Below are positions 1 to 12,520 of a DNA stretch of 64,000 nucleotides, one piece after another (position 1 is the first letter of the stretch; every line of letters starts with the position of its first letter). The notes beneath the pieces are model-generated. The model had not been told where the DNA came from. It did not search any database and was given only the letters and a program-made list of their open reading frames with translations. Position numbers and translations under genes: made by a program. The DNA lies in the NCBI GenBank assembly GCA_028095005.1, contig CM051462.1, positions 81,913,846 to 81,977,845 of the forward strand, read 5' to 3'. Origin of the DNA: Rhynchospora pubera. Its lineage: Eukaryota > Streptophyta > Magnoliopsida > Poales > Cyperaceae.

Positions 1-34
1 AAATTGCTTGGGCTCCTAAACTATTTGTCTTGGA

Positions 35-247
35 TACAATCATGAGTTCAGATCTGGTGCCGCGCGGCACACCGTGTAGCGCGGCATCAGAGCCGTCTGA
101 TCAAGATCCAATGGACAAGGGAGTCCCGTGCATGTAACCTAGATTGATAGGCCCGTAAAAAATGAACCGTCCGATCAAAATCAGACGGCTCGTACGCGTG
201 CTACACGGTGTCCCGCGCTACACCGGATTCGGGTCCTACAATCATGA
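35..247. mobile_element. GC-rich Mutator-like MITE with 11-bp target duplication
   Basis: A short element (46-236) whose ends are imperfect inverted repeats built on gcgcgg...acaccgtgtag. It is flanked by the identical direct repeat tacaatcatga at 35-45 and 237-247. A 9-11 bp duplication with long inverted ends fits non-autonomous Mutator-like elements. Its middle (agccgtctgat, cccgtgcatgtaac, agattgatagg) recurs in the element at 10018-10216, so both belong to one family. It has no coding capacity. Confidence 0.75.
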
Positions 248-652
248 TCATTTTTAGTTTGCACGTAACGGTCACTAGGGAGACGTGAAAGTTAAATTAA
301 ACAACATGCTATACATCCATATATATTTTTACATTATTCTGATATCTAATTAAGATTCAAAATATAGGATTCTAAGCCAGAATTTATGAATATGATATAG
401 ACTATGTTAAAAACTGCATGTGCCGACTGGCGAGTAAGGGTATGATATGACACTAGACCGTTGTGTGTCAGTGCAAATGAACTAAAGTCAATTCTTTGGA
501 TGCAGAGAATAAGGTTTGAGAGAGATGAAGTTCGATATAATTAGAATAATTATATGCATTTAGTTTATTTTTATTAAATAACTAATTTTCATAAAACTGC
601 TATTTTACTATGAAATATATGGATCAATCTGGCTGAAGAGATCCGTAATCCT

Positions 653-901
653 TAGGGTGTGCTCCAGAATTTAGTGGAAAAAAGAAAGGGAAGGGATGGG
701 AAGAGAAGAGAGTACACCCTAAATTTGAGGGTAACTATGTTTACACTTTTTAAAAAAATATTTATAGAAGAGTTCACCTCCATTCTCCTTGATTCCCCTT
801 CTATTTTAAAGTTTTGGAGCAAGGTAAGCTCCTTGGGCAGGATTTGGACAGTTACACCATCCTTCCATTCTCCTTGGTTCACCTCTTCTGGAGCAAGGCC
901 T
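653..901. mobile_element. MITE with tagg...ctccag ends
   Basis: The left end tagggtgtgctccag is mirrored at the right end by ctggagcaaggccta, giving inverted ends about 15 bp long. The interior has purine-rich and pyrimidine-rich halves. A second copy of the family lies at 27760-28035. Small open frames on both strands are by-products of the base bias. The remaining sequence between 248 and 1422 is A+T-rich, and I see no gene in it. Confidence 0.55.
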
Positions 902-2080
902 AAAAATATTCAAAACTAGATACTATGCTCAAGAATTTATTTAAAATCACGAAGAATATATTGCAATTTCCTCCAAATTTTGGATTTTTACAAGGAAAAT
1001 CAATTATAAAGTTTTGAAAAAGTGATACTGATACAAGGCAGGTGATAAATTCATGTTTGTGATTTTTTTTTTTAAACTGATCCCTTGAAGGCTTGAACGA
1101 TTAAAGAGTAGTTACTATCTTGTCTAAAAAAAAAAAATCCTTGTTCAAAGGATGAGTGAAGCCCACACAAATTGCATCTGTGCATATATAGTTATCAATT
1201 TTTTTTTACAGTTTAAATTTAGTTTTTAATTTTTTTTATAAGATTATTATAGGACGGGAACAATTTTTATGTGATTAAATTTCACAAGCAAGTGACATGA
1301 TTTAACTTTTATTTTTGGTTAATTTTTCGGGCAAATAATTCTTATCCTCGTTTTCGAAAATATTATAATTATTAGTACATTGAGGATTTGCAGGCACACA
1401 ATAAATGTCTCCTAATAATAATACGGGTGTGTTTGGAAGTGGAGTGAATAATAATGAATAAGGAAATTTATGAATAAGAATCTTGAATTAGAATTAGGAA
1501 AATTGTGTATTCATGAATAAGGAGATGTTGTTTGGATGGTGTGTTGTGAATAAGAATAAGAAAAAAAAAGAATATAATAATGATTTGATTTTGTTTTCAA
1601 CAATTGGTTATTATAAAATGGATAAAAATAATATATAACAATTAATATTCATAATAATAATAATAATAAAATATTAATTAAAAAATCATTAAAGTAATAA
1701 TTTAGATAATATTAATAAATACAATAACTATTATATTTATTATTTTAAAATGAATAAATAAATTTATTTAAATAATATCATAATAATAATTGATTAAAAA
1801 AATGAGTAAAATAATAATAATATTAATGATAATGCTAATGATAATATAATATTTTATATAATACTAATTAACCGTATAATATAATAAAAATTATTAATAC
1901 AGTAATTATTATAATAATTATTATTATTATCATTATATAATAATAATCATAATAATCATAATAATAATAAACCGTAAGATAAAATGAAATATATAATAAT
2001 ATACTGCTAATAATAATTAATGTTATAAAAATAATTGTAATTACCAAAACAAAATTATTATTATTAATAATTAATATAAT

Positions 2081-5000
2081 TGTCACACCCCGAACCAAAA
2101 TCCGTTCCAGGGAGGACAACCCCCGCCACGCGTACACATTAAGTTGTGCACACGAAAGGCTAAGTACAGTTATATTATCACAAGCAATCACAAAAAAATA
2201 AATGTCACATAACCAAAAAGGATTAGTTGGTTTGTTCATACAAAACATGGCTGAAAGAATATTTACACAAATTTACAGATCAAAATTGTTCAGCCGGAGA
2301 TGTAAACAAAATACATAAAGAGGTAAGTGACTAGTCCAGCTGGGTTTGATCTTCAGATAAAACACCGTCTTCACAATCTATCAAACCTGAACCTGCTCCA
2401 CAAATAACATGTGGGCTGAGTACGCGAATACTCAGTGCAATAACAGGGTAAACTAAAGATTCTGGTTAAACTAAAGTTAGAACTAAACCATACTTAAACA
2501 CTTTTAAAATCCTATAATCAATGCAGAAGCTAAGTGTGACTTAAGTGTAATGATAGAAATAATCTACCAAACATGACATGTCAAAGAATAAAGTCCAAAA
2601 AGTATCTGGAGAAACGGATATTAATATACAAAGTCCAATATAATAATAATACGAGAATCAAGCACCCTCACTCAGTAGTCAAATATAATCATAATCAAAT
2701 CCATATTCACTTCTCACATAAACCAACAAGTCATCGGTTCTGCCTAGATCAACCTGAGCCCCGAAGGCCATCTCGATGAGCCCCGAAGGCCGTCTCCGAA
2801 TCCTGCACCCCCGTCGAGGTGTAGGCAGCGAGTTGCGGTACCGTGCTCCTGACAAGTGAGATCGAGAGGTAGTCTATACTGGCAAGCAACCCCAAAGAAT
2901 CCGATAGAGACAAGTGGGAATACGTACAAATCCTAACAATAATAAATAACTACCAAGTGACCGCAGAACCGCCTAGAAGTCGGTCTGCAGAGTGATCATC
3001 AGAAACGCGTTGCTCGAGATCGCTATCATAAGGAGACCACCGGCAATGGCTGGGGTGCAATCTCCCGATAATGGAAATCGCGTGCAAAACGCCCTTATCT
3101 CACTCGGTCTCACTATCCTGATCCATACCAGATGCAAGTGTTGATTAAGAGTACTTTTGAGTTGATTAATCACTTCATTAGTATATATGCTTATCCTATA
3201 AATGCAACTAATCTTTTGATTTCTAGAATGCTCTTAACTGTTTACTTAATGTCAATGACATGCTATGCACACATAAATTAAAGATCTAATCCTTAAACTA
3301 GAGTTTAAAGAGAATCTAAAGTTTCCACACACCTGGAAGGTCGGGTGTAAAGCTGCTACTCAGCTGGAGGGTCAGTAAAGTCCTGCTCAGCACCACCACC
3401 CTCAAAGTCAGCAAACCCGTCCTCTACAAACTCGGAGTAGCCTTGCTGGTCACCTGACCAAACACAGAAGACTAGACTTTAGAAAACAAAGTCTAAGAAA
3501 CGCTCACTAACGTTCTCTAATTAACCCGCAATTGTAATTAGTCTAATTTTATTAAGTGAGTTGCATTTGAGATTTTTCTGAAAAGGGATTCTGTTTTAAA
3601 ATATATTATTTTATTTAGAGAAGTATTTTATAAAAATTTGACAGAGTTTCCTTTAAAAGTGACTGTGAAGGAAGACGTTTTTATACGAGTTCCTACAGTC
3701 CATTCTATACGTTGAATTGTGATAAGTATAATTAAGTGTTTTAATTTAGTAATAGTGTTTTGCTCAAGTATGAAATTCTGTTATTAATTTTTATAACTAA
3801 TTTCTCTCAAACGGATTTTAGTAATTTAAAATGTCTTGATATTTTTATCTTTTTAGTTACGTAATTTTTAAGTGTCGTCATAACTAATATTATATTGGAT
3901 GGTATAGTTGTACTAATGAACAAAGTTATTATTAACTATAGTTAATATAATCCTTAAATAGTTTGTCATGGTGATAATATAAATAATAAGATTTGTTATT
4001 TTAACGTGTTGATGTTTTAATGTGTTTGGGATCATACAGCCCGGATGATTGGACTGCTAGTAATCATCTCCCATCTTTAAGTGTACATATTAATCCTATT
4101 AATTTAGATACAATTTGATTTTTAATTAATCCCATTTTTAAGTTAATCATTTTAATTACTTTATTTACTAAAGTGTTAATCCAGAATTTTTTTTTATGGA
4201 CCTGGCCCAGTCCAACATTTAACCTAAGCCCAGCAGTTTAATTTTTATTTCAGCCCAAACACAGAGCCCAACACAGAAATTCAAAGGAACAGCCCAGCAG
4301 GCCGAATGGGCCAGATAATAAATTATGGCCCAAAGAAGTAACGGCCCAGGTGGGTATAAGGGGCCCACCTGTCGGGTTTAACCCAGCGGGTTAATGGGTT
4401 TCGGTGGTCAAATCCGAACCCATTTATTAAAGTCCAGATCCGTCACTTATCACAGATCCGACCCGCTAGCCATCACGTTTACATACAAGCCCACAGATTC
4501 ATTTTATTTACTCCAAAATTTCATTTAAGTCCTTTATAGCAATTTTATTTATAAACTAGTCCAAATTCAGTTCAAAGAGGTTTACAACCAGGTCCCTAAT
4601 AACAAGAAACCTTCACAGAAAGGTCCCTGGCAGCGAAACAAGCATACCAGAGAGCCAGCAGAGCATCGCCAGACTTGTACCAGCCTAGTACCAGGCCTGT
4701 ACCAACCTGGTACTAAGCCTGCACCAGTCTACAATCAGGCTGGGAGCTCACAACACACAAACGAGCCATAACAGACTCAAAGAGGAGGCAAATAACGCCT
4801 CTCAACAGTATTCACAACATAACTCAGTAAAATTGAGCCAATCACAAGCACATCTAGTCTAAAACAGATCAAAGTTCAACAATAGAGCAAGCAAGGCTCA
4901 CACGAGCCGACAACAAGTGTCAACACAGACAGTTCAAAGCTCAGTTGAGCCACACAACAAGCAAACAGATCATCATAAGAGCATGCCTCAATATTCAAGT

Positions 5001-6239
5001 AAAACAGATCAATTCAGAGGCTATGCACACATTCACAATAATTCAATCAAGCAAGTGACAGATCAATTCATCAAAGAGGCAAGGCAAGCAAGCAATCCAA
5101 CAGATCAATTCTTATGCGTGCCTCAACAAGCAATCACAGCACAACAAAGAGAAAGAGAGGAAGTTGGTTACCAAACCGAGATAGCAAGCAAAGGAAGAGG
5201 AAGGAGGGGTCGAGGCTCAGCTACTGTCAGCCATAGCTGCTACTGCAGTCAAGCCATCACCAAGCACCAGCTATCGATCGCCGTTGTTGTTCAACACAAG
5301 CCACAACGAGAGAGAGAGAGAGTCTGAGTGACTGATTTTAGAGGGTTTATGAGTGAGTTAGAGGAGTCAGAGGCAGTGAGAAGGAAGAGGGGTTTCGGTG
5401 GGTCTCGAGTGGGAGAAAGATGAGTATGGTGGCGAGAGGGAGAAACAGTGAGTGAGGGAGAGGAAGAGAGTAACAGGACAGTAATAAAAGGAGAAAAGAA
5501 GGGGATTCAGGGTTTGGTACCGTGTGGTTTGATCGAAACCAGGGGCAAAATCCAGAGGCGGAAAGGAGGTTCCCAAGCGGCTTCGACCTGATTGGGTGAG
5601 AGAGAAGGGGTGTCAGTGGGGTCTTGATGCCATTGGCGAGAGAGAGAGAAAGATGGGAAGAGAGGAGATGGGGTCCTCTCGAGTTTTGCAGAGGGAAAGC
5701 GGAATGGAGCAGGGATGGGGGAGTGGGGTCGCGTCTCCATTGGCGGAGGAAGAGAGGGAGAGAGACTGCTGCGGATTCGTCGAAGCAGCAGAAAAGGAGA
5801 GAAGAGAGGTGGGGGCTTCGACTCTGTCGGAAAAGAGAGAGGGAAAGGAGGGAGGAGATAGAGAGAGAGACGAGTCAATCGGACGGCTCAGAAAAATCAA
5901 GGGTTTAATCCTTGATCCAACGGTCCAGAACAAAGGAGAACTGATTCTATTCTAATTGATCAGTAAAATCCAGAATTTAACACAATTTCAAACTATAGAA
6001 ATTTTAGGAAAAAGATATTTGAACCCTTGGTAATTAAATTTATTTGTTTGCTTGAAGTTTATTTCAATATTAACATTGAATTTTCATTTTCAAATTATTT
6101 TGTATTATAATTTCTGAAAATTCTTTTAAAATTTTAATCTGTTCGTGAACTTATACTATTTTTAATCTAATTAGGAATTAACAGTCATTAACAGATATTT
6201 TTAAATTAAATTTTATTTTTAAATTTTGTGGGTTTTTAC

Positions 6240-6240
<1 letters not shown>
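2081..6240. mobile_element. Solo LTR of a large LTR retrotransposon
   Basis: The segment begins tgtcacaccccgaacc and ends gggtttttaca, giving the 5'-TG...CA-3' ends of an LTR. The five bases on both sides are ataat (2076-2080 and 6241-6245), the 5-bp duplication expected of integrase. No gag-pol frame is present inside, so this is a lone LTR left by recombination between two LTRs. At 4.16 kb it is long. The tgtcacaccc start is common in plant Ty3/gypsy LTRs. The interior includes a purine-rich stretch (about 5340-5880) that creates spurious open frames on both strands. Caution: the flank is itself ATA-rich, so the target duplication alone is weak evidence. Confidence 0.75.

Positions 6241-6298
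<58 letters not shown>
6241..6298. repeat. (ATA)n microsatellite
   Basis: About 19 uninterrupted ata/taa triplets directly abut the right end of the solo LTR. Similar triplets lie at 1640-2080 left of the LTR, so the element integrated into an ATA-rich tract. Confidence 0.95.
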
Positions 6299-6299
<1 letters not shown>

Positions 6300-6620
6300 C
6301 GGTAAGATAAAATGCAATTAAAATTGTGAAAATAAGAAATAGGTTGCCGTTCACATGGTCATGGATGTCAATTTTTTATTCACATATAATCACATGTGTC
6401 CATTCACATGGGAGCCTTTCACATGGATGTCAATTTTTTATTCTTTTCTCTCTCCTCTCTCCTCTCTCCCCTCTCCTTATTCGAGTTAATTCCACCAAAA
6501 TGGTTGAATTAGAATTAGCTTGTGAATTGCTTATTCACCTTATTCGAAACATGTTTGGTAGCAAAAATGAATAAGCTATTTTGAGAATTGGCTATTCATA
6601 GCCATACCAAACACACCCGT

Positions 6621-7839
6621 CATGTATATGCTATTGCTACATAGAGATTAGCGTGTGAAGAGATAAGAAGGCACAATGCACACGTGATTGTAACGCAATA
6701 CCAGCTGTATAAAGCTATATGGAGATTCGGCGGCTTGATTATAATACATATATAACATCCACAAATTAAGCAATATTTTGACCAGAGGGGTTATAATTAC
6801 AAACATATTAGGTGTTTAGGTTCATAAAAAAAGGATAATAAAACATATCCGGTGCATATGTTCATGAATCATGAATCAGGATTCCAAATATATCAGGCGC
6901 TTAGGTTCCTGAATTTTTTTCATTTACAGAATTTTAGGTGCCTAGGTTCATGAATAATAATTAAATTAATGAATGGGACTGTTTGAGGACTAAACAGTAA
7001 GTAAACTCCAGATGACTTTGCACGCTAGACCTGTGGCTCAAATATATATATTGCTTTTTGAAAAGTTATATATATATATATATATATATATTGCTTTTTG
7101 ATGTGATGCGCTGATATAAGGAGACAAAATTGTTAATAAAAACAATAATAAAGGTTTGAGTAAGACCTTTTTTGTGCATACGTGTCATATGAGATATCTT
7201 GCCGTAGAATAAATAAAAAGGATTTGTTTGTAAGGTTGACGTGGCTTTGACTTGCAATAAAATTAGTTATCTTGGGAATAGCTGACCAATCTCAAGCTGG
7301 ACAACTAGTTTCTTTCACACCTCTTGAAAATATAACACGACAAATTGAGAACAAAACTAAGCTATTACTATCGATTGTAACTTGAATGCCGTTTCGTCCT
7401 TCAACAAAAACTTGGATATGCCTTTTTCAGTTTTCCATTGGATTTACTAGTATTGACTATAGTTCTTCAGAAAAATTAACCTAAAAAAACATAGATCAAT
7501 TTTTAGTTTGCATTATTTTTCTTCGAAATACTCAATAATTAAAAATGAGAAAAAAAAGAAATTGTAGTCGCCCTCGACTGAACCAATGTTGAACCGGGCT
7601 GTTAACTCCATTATATATTTTGATTGATTGATTTGGACATTGGAGTCCACTGTCCACCACATAGACGCTGCAAAAAAAATGGTATTTTTGATCGGTAAGT
7701 TTAGATAGGCGACAAAATACTTGTTACTTCAGAGTAACGACTATTTGCAAGTCAATAACAACCAAAATAATAATTTGATTTGTCCATCAAAAAAATTATT
7801 ACCCTCGATATTCTAACTCTTCATCCAAAAACAACCCAA
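6621..7839. other. Intergenic stretch without a gene
   Basis: A+T-rich sequence. It contains a short (TA)n tract near 7068-7091 and a loosely repeated phrase (aggtgcctaggttcatgaat and variants, about 6800-6950). No supported coding sequence is seen on either strand. Confidence 0.6.
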
Positions 7840-8099
7840 ATTAATTTTAAGAGGTAGATTAAAATCAGTCGCGACTAACGAATGAGACCATCAGCTACGA
7901 TCAAATCTCAATTTTCGAGATTCTAATAGTCGATCTAAACCATTCAATGTGTTCTCCGTATTGAAATCTCATTGGAGACCAAAATTTTTTCAATTTTCTG
8001 AAAATTTTTAGTATTTTTTGGATATTTTACAAAACCTTAACTACGATCCCTTCAATAATATTGATTTTTAAAAATCTCAAAAAAATAGTAATATACATA

Positions 8100-8502
8100 G
8101 AGAAAGCCTTCAATCAAAGCGCTTTGACCGGAGTCTCAGTTAAACCCCGTCAGATCTCAAATTTGAAAGTTCAAACGACCGATCCGAACCGTCAAATATG
8201 ATCTCCATATTGAAATCTCCTTGCCGACCAAAATTTTCATTTTTTTGAATTTTTTAAGTATTTTTTTCGGATTTTCAAAAATCGTTAATCTAATTTGTTC
8301 TGAACCCTACAAAAATTGTTGTTTTTGAAAATCCGAAAAAAATACTTAAAAAATTCAAAAAAATGAAAATTTTGGTCGGCAAGGAGATTTCAATATGGAG
8401 ATCATATTTGACGGTTCGGATCGGTCGTTTGAACTTTCAAAATTGAGAACCGACGGGGTTTAACTGAGACTCCGGTCAAAGCGCTTTGATTGAATCCATT
8501 CT

Positions 8503-8503
<1 letters not shown>
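8100..8503. mobile_element. Near-perfect palindromic foldback MITE
   Basis: The two arms are almost exact reverse complements from gagaaagccttcaatcaaag (8100) to ctttgattgaatccattctc (8503), with a central spacer of a few dozen bases around 8290-8325. I count only about four mismatches in the first 180 bases of the arms. This implies a recent insertion. The right end abuts (TA)n. Transcription through it would give a long hairpin RNA. The word order gaccgatccgaaccgtc...atctccatattgaaatct is shared with the elements at 20729, 35575 and 7840. Confidence 0.85.

Positions 8504-8550
<47 letters not shown>
8504..8550. repeat. (TA)n microsatellite
   Basis: An uninterrupted alternating TA tract flanks the right end of the palindromic MITE. 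It could be the target tract or have grown at the insertion site. Confidence 0.95.
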
Positions 8551-8553
<3 letters not shown>

Positions 8554-8696
8554 ATCTCCAATATAATTTAAATATGAAAAACACGTTGAACGGTTCGAAT
8601 TAGCCATTAGAATCTAAAAAATTGAGATATAATTGCAGCTGACAGTCTATCTATCAATCGTCATTAATTTTAGTCTACTTCTAATTTTAATATGCA

Positions 8697-9023
8697 TATG
8701 GACCAAATGGCACATGTGTATGTCCCGAATCCCGATTTAATATGTCAACGATATTAGACATCGATGGTCATCCAAAAATTAAGCACCTACTTATAATTTT
8801 CAAATAAATCAAGTACCCATGACATAAAAATAAGAAAAATAAAAATCTCTATAAGACGTGCATTACCAAAAAAAAAAAAAAAGCAAACAAAATAGTTCAA
8901 ATTTTTTAGAGAGCTTAGTAAAAAAAACTTGAATAGCTTCTGATAAATAAGGACTCGATAAACCAAAATATTGTAAAGTGCTAACTTTTTTTTCTTTTTG
9001 CGGCCTCAACTCATTGTATTTGA
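8697..9023. other. Intergenic stretch without a gene
   Basis: A+T-rich with an A-run near 8869-8883. Nothing coding or clearly repetitive is seen. Confidence 0.55.
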
Positions 9024-9934
9024 TTTGTTGTCAGGGGCGAAGCTACGTGGAGAAAGATGGGTCCATGGACCCACCTCAAAAAAATATTTTCTTAATAGTA
9101 TATTTGTTTGTAATTAAAAACAAAGGTCACAAGAAGTTAGGGACCCATCTCAAAAATTTGAAGGACCCAGCTAGACATGTCGTGTTTGATTTGAATTGTA
9201 TAACGACGTCTAAAAAATCGCATAGGGATCCATGTAGCATTTGTTCCTGACTAATCGTCTTCTTCCTTCATCCCCAATTAATTTTATTAAGACAAAATTT
9301 AGAATAGAATGGAATATTTGGATAAATAATTATTTCTAGCATATATATACTAGCGTGAATCTCGTGCATTGCAGGATTCGTCTATATAATATTTTGTGAA
9401 CTTTAGGACATAATAAACAAAAGCTACCACAGAAATAAAAAATGCAATTCGGGTATTATATAAAAACTGCCAGTAAAAATCATAAATACTATTTTTGTCA
9501 AAACAAATTTCGAGCGCCACAAAAGATAAGAAATATTGTGGTTTGAATAGTGGCCAAATTCCTATGTATGCCTCTTATCTTTATATATCTATAATATAGA
9601 AAAAAAAAGTGTTCAATAAGATTTCTAATGAACCTATTATGTAAAATTATGAGAAAAATAAAAATTCATAGGAAATTGTTGTATTCTTTTTTATTGTCTT
9701 GATTTTTGAATTATTATTTTGTATATTCAATATATTATTTTAGATTTTCTATTGTTATTATAATATATATTTGATTTTTCATGAATTTTTTATATCACAT
9801 TATTTAGAGTTCTTTATTTAGAAAATATTATTATACTATGTCTATATTAAAAGTTACATCATACATATATTTTTAGTAAAAAAAAATTGCGGACCCTGCT
9901 GACACGAAATCTTGGTTTCGCCACTGTTTGTTGT
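9024..9934. mobile_element. Non-autonomous hAT element with 8-bp target duplication
   Basis: The element 9032-9926 starts caggggcgaagc and ends tttcgccactg, giving short imperfect inverted ends of the CAGTGGCGAA type. It is flanked by perfect 8-bp repeats tttgttgt at 9024-9031 and 9927-9934, the length typical of hAT. The interior is A+T-rich without a transposase. A shorter relative with its own perfect duplication lies at 50283-50569. Confidence 0.85.
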
Positions 9935-10017
9935 ATTGGAATATTTTGAACTTGGGTATTTTCCTTATTGTTTACTTTTTCAATGCAACACAGTCAAGGT
10001 TTTACTGTTTTCTGGGT

Positions 10018-10216
10018 CCTGAGTACGAAATGAAATCCAGTCCCGCGCGGGACCGTGCAGCGCAGGAATCAGAGCCGTCTGATTTAATCTCAATGACAAA
10101 GGGAGCCCCGTGCATGTAACTAGATTGATAGGCTCGAACCGTCTAGATCAGATCGGGCGGTTCGTAGGTTGCGCTGGACGGTCCCGCGCGGGAGCGGATG
10201 GGGATCCCCTGAGTAC
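10018..10216. mobile_element. GC-rich Mutator-like MITE with 9-bp target duplication
   Basis: The element 10027-10207 carries inverted ends ending in tcccgcgcgggaccgt. The 9-bp direct repeat cctgagtac lies at 10018-10026 and 10208-10216. The interior agccgtctgat, ccccgtgcatgtaac and agattgatagg match the element at 35-247. It stands out by high G+C against the surrounding A+T-rich DNA. Confidence 0.85.
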
Positions 10217-12378
10217 ACTCACTAATCATGGAGTGGAATGACAGAAATGAGGACTGTACTTATATTACAAATTCAAGGTCTTGATAAATACGAATCAGTT
10301 TTTTATTTTAATCCTAGCTAGTTGGAATAGATTTATTTGCAATTACAGGGTTCCGATAAACGAGCATGTAACATGCTGAATTATAATATTTATGAATAAA
10401 TTATTACCGCTTACTTTTTTCTTGTGAAAAAAAAATAATTTGCAATTACTGGGGATGGATAAACGAGCCTGAAACATGCTGAATTTTAATAGTTATATGA
10501 CCGATATTATAATTATTCCAACTTAACAAAAAACTAGTTGGGGAAAAATTGGAATGATAATTAATTGAACTCCGTTATTTATCTAAAGATAACAAGTTCA
10601 ATTTCTGTGGAAAAAAGTAAATAAAGTCTATGTTGACTGACTTTATAAATAAATAATCTTAATTCAAAAAAACTGATCAATTGGAATTGTAAATTATACA
10701 CGTTTTAGTCATAATGACCCATAATGTCTCGTCAATCTGAAAACGTGTAGAATGAATTATATTTCTATCAACAAAAAAGTGAAAAGTGAAAAATCAAATA
10801 ATTATACAAATATTTTTGCGCCATAATGGCCCCACAAAGTCTCTCCTCGGTGGGCTTATTGGGGATTTGGGGTCAACCATTTTTGATGCTATATATATAC
10901 TGCTTTGCATAAACCAAGCACAATTGTCAAGCTTGGTTGGCTTGACCTGTATTATTCCGGTACAGGGTACAGGAAACAGAGATTAACGCAGAGCGGGCCC
11001 CGCTGTTTTTGTTTTCTCATTTGATAGAGCTTTTCACGGACAGAGTTCTTTGACAGAGGTATAGGATCCAATGTGCACCAGTCTAGTCTGGCTCAGAAAC
11101 AGAGCCGTAAGAGGCTAGGAGCCTAGGAGCATTTTAAAAAAAAAAATTTCACTGGATAGCCGCTGTCTAGAATATCTAAAAAAAAATGCTGGAATTTTTT
11201 TTATTTCGGCTAATTTACTCAGAAAGCGGTCAATTTTTAATTACCTTTACATATCCAATTAATATGGTAGATTTATTTTAAATTATCCTCCGGACTAGAG
11301 ATTTTAAGTTCATTCAAGTTTTTTTTTTATACATTAACTCCGCACTAATTAGTGGATAACGTTGAGGATAACTATGACTAAATGTAATGTATATATTTGA
11401 AATGGAAGTCTTAGTTATAAAATAAGCTTCCAGACTATTCCTGAAAAAAAATTATAAGTAGTAACAAATGATTATTTATTCCAAAATATAAATTAGCGTG
11501 GCTTGTAGTCTAGGTAATTCATTTAATTATATCATATCCAAAATTTTTAGTATCAAAAGGTCAATTTGCGAAATAGAAATTCACAAAGTACACTTAGCCC
11601 GTCTCTTTAGGAGAGGAGGAGATGTCTCAAACTACATCCTAAAATCAAATATTTTCCCTTAAAATTACTTCCTAAAATTTTCCTAATTTTTACCTTTCAA
11701 TTGCATATGAGAATTCTTGATAAAGTTATCAAAGAAACTAATCGAGAAGTAACTATTTTTAGTTAAATAAATAGAATAAAAAATATTTTTTGCAATGTAA
11801 AAATACTAGTAAAAATACTAGAAGAAATAAAAATATATTAAATAAACAGATGAACTTCAAAGTTGTACTACGAACAGAAAGATTATTTTACTGGAACAGC
11901 ATAACATATATCGTGAAAGTTTATTACCAACCGATACTTATTCAAGGGATTCGAAGGAAAGAACAAGAGAAAAAAAAAATGTGGCATATTAACTAACGAT
12001 TGGAAGTCGAAGATAAGTATATTTAGAGCTCGTATAACTTGCAAGTATTATGTATAATGTCGTAAAGTTAGCCATTATAATCATTTGTTGGAATACAGAC
12101 CATACGTTACAGTGCATATCAAATCACATTCTGTTTTAGTATTTCTATGACGCTACAAAGTTCCTAGAAAAGTATAATAATACGTCCAGATATTTGAATT
12201 TTAAATATATTTTTTATTTAAAAATATTGTAACAAGGAACATTAAATAATATGTAATACAAAAGACTTGTTCATCAGTCATACCTAGGAAAAAGGATAGA
12301 ACAATACAACCATCAAATATAAAATTGCGAAACTAGTGAAACAAATTTTGACTAATGTATAATTACTTAGATAACTAA
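10217..12378. other. Intergenic stretch without a gene
   Basis: Two short similar phrases (gaataaattattaccgc and gataaacgagc...acatgctgaa, about 10360-10480) repeat with divergence. Otherwise the sequence is A+T-rich with no supported gene. The open frame around 10786-10986 has no recognisable product. Confidence 0.5.
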
Positions 12379-12520
12379 GGCTCCGTTTAGATACCGTGTG
12401 GAAGAAGCAAAGAAATTTATTATAAACAATCCAAACTCTTTATAAAGTTACACACTTCTCAATACTTGTTTTCACTTTTTTTCTTCTTCCTTTCTTCCCA
12501 CACCTCATCCAAATGGAGCC
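12379..12520. mobile_element. Tourist/Harbinger-like MITE, copy 1
   Basis: It starts ggctccgtttagat and ends atccaaatggagcc, with taa on both sides (12376-12378 and 12521-12523). The interior has aaacaatccaaactctt...aaagttacacacttctcaat. The same family occurs at 25554, 44027, 48528 and 60480. Confidence 0.75.

Larger units (their letters stand above)
1423..6620. mobile_element. Inverted-repeat DNA element split by a solo LTR
   Basis: The sequence acgggtgtgtttgg at 1423-1436 is exactly complementary to ccaaacacacccgt at 6607-6620. The sequence inside both ends is built of gaataa/ttattc words. Removing the LTR insertion at 2081-6240 leaves an element of about 1 kb that is very A+T-rich. No transposase is visible, and no clear target duplication of this outer element can be read. 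The superfamily is uncertain (hAT- or Harbinger-like). The element near 45676 has a similar gtgtgtttgg end and gaataa-rich arms. Confidence 0.6.
7840..8696. mobile_element. Older foldback MITE interrupted by a younger one
   Basis: The left flank (about 7840-8030) and the right flank (about 8553-8696) are inverted copies of each other: ctcaattttcgagattctaa on the left pairs with ttagaatctaaaaaattgag on the right. Both arms contain the same order of words (target-arm phrase, gaaccgttcaa-like core, ttggagaccaaa). Between them sit the palindrome 8100-8503 and a (TA)n tract. The outer arms are clearly more diverged than the inner ones, so the nesting order can be read. Noncoding. Confidence 0.7.

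Noticed and set aside
5367..5955. Long overlapping open frames on both strands
   Set aside because: They lie in the GA-rich part of the solo LTR. All frames are open because stop codons are rare in that base composition, and the products are Glu/Arg/Gly or Ser/Pro runs.
8978..9250. 90-codon frame beginning near 8978
   Set aside because: It crosses the left end of a hAT element with defined target duplication and codes for nothing recognisable.
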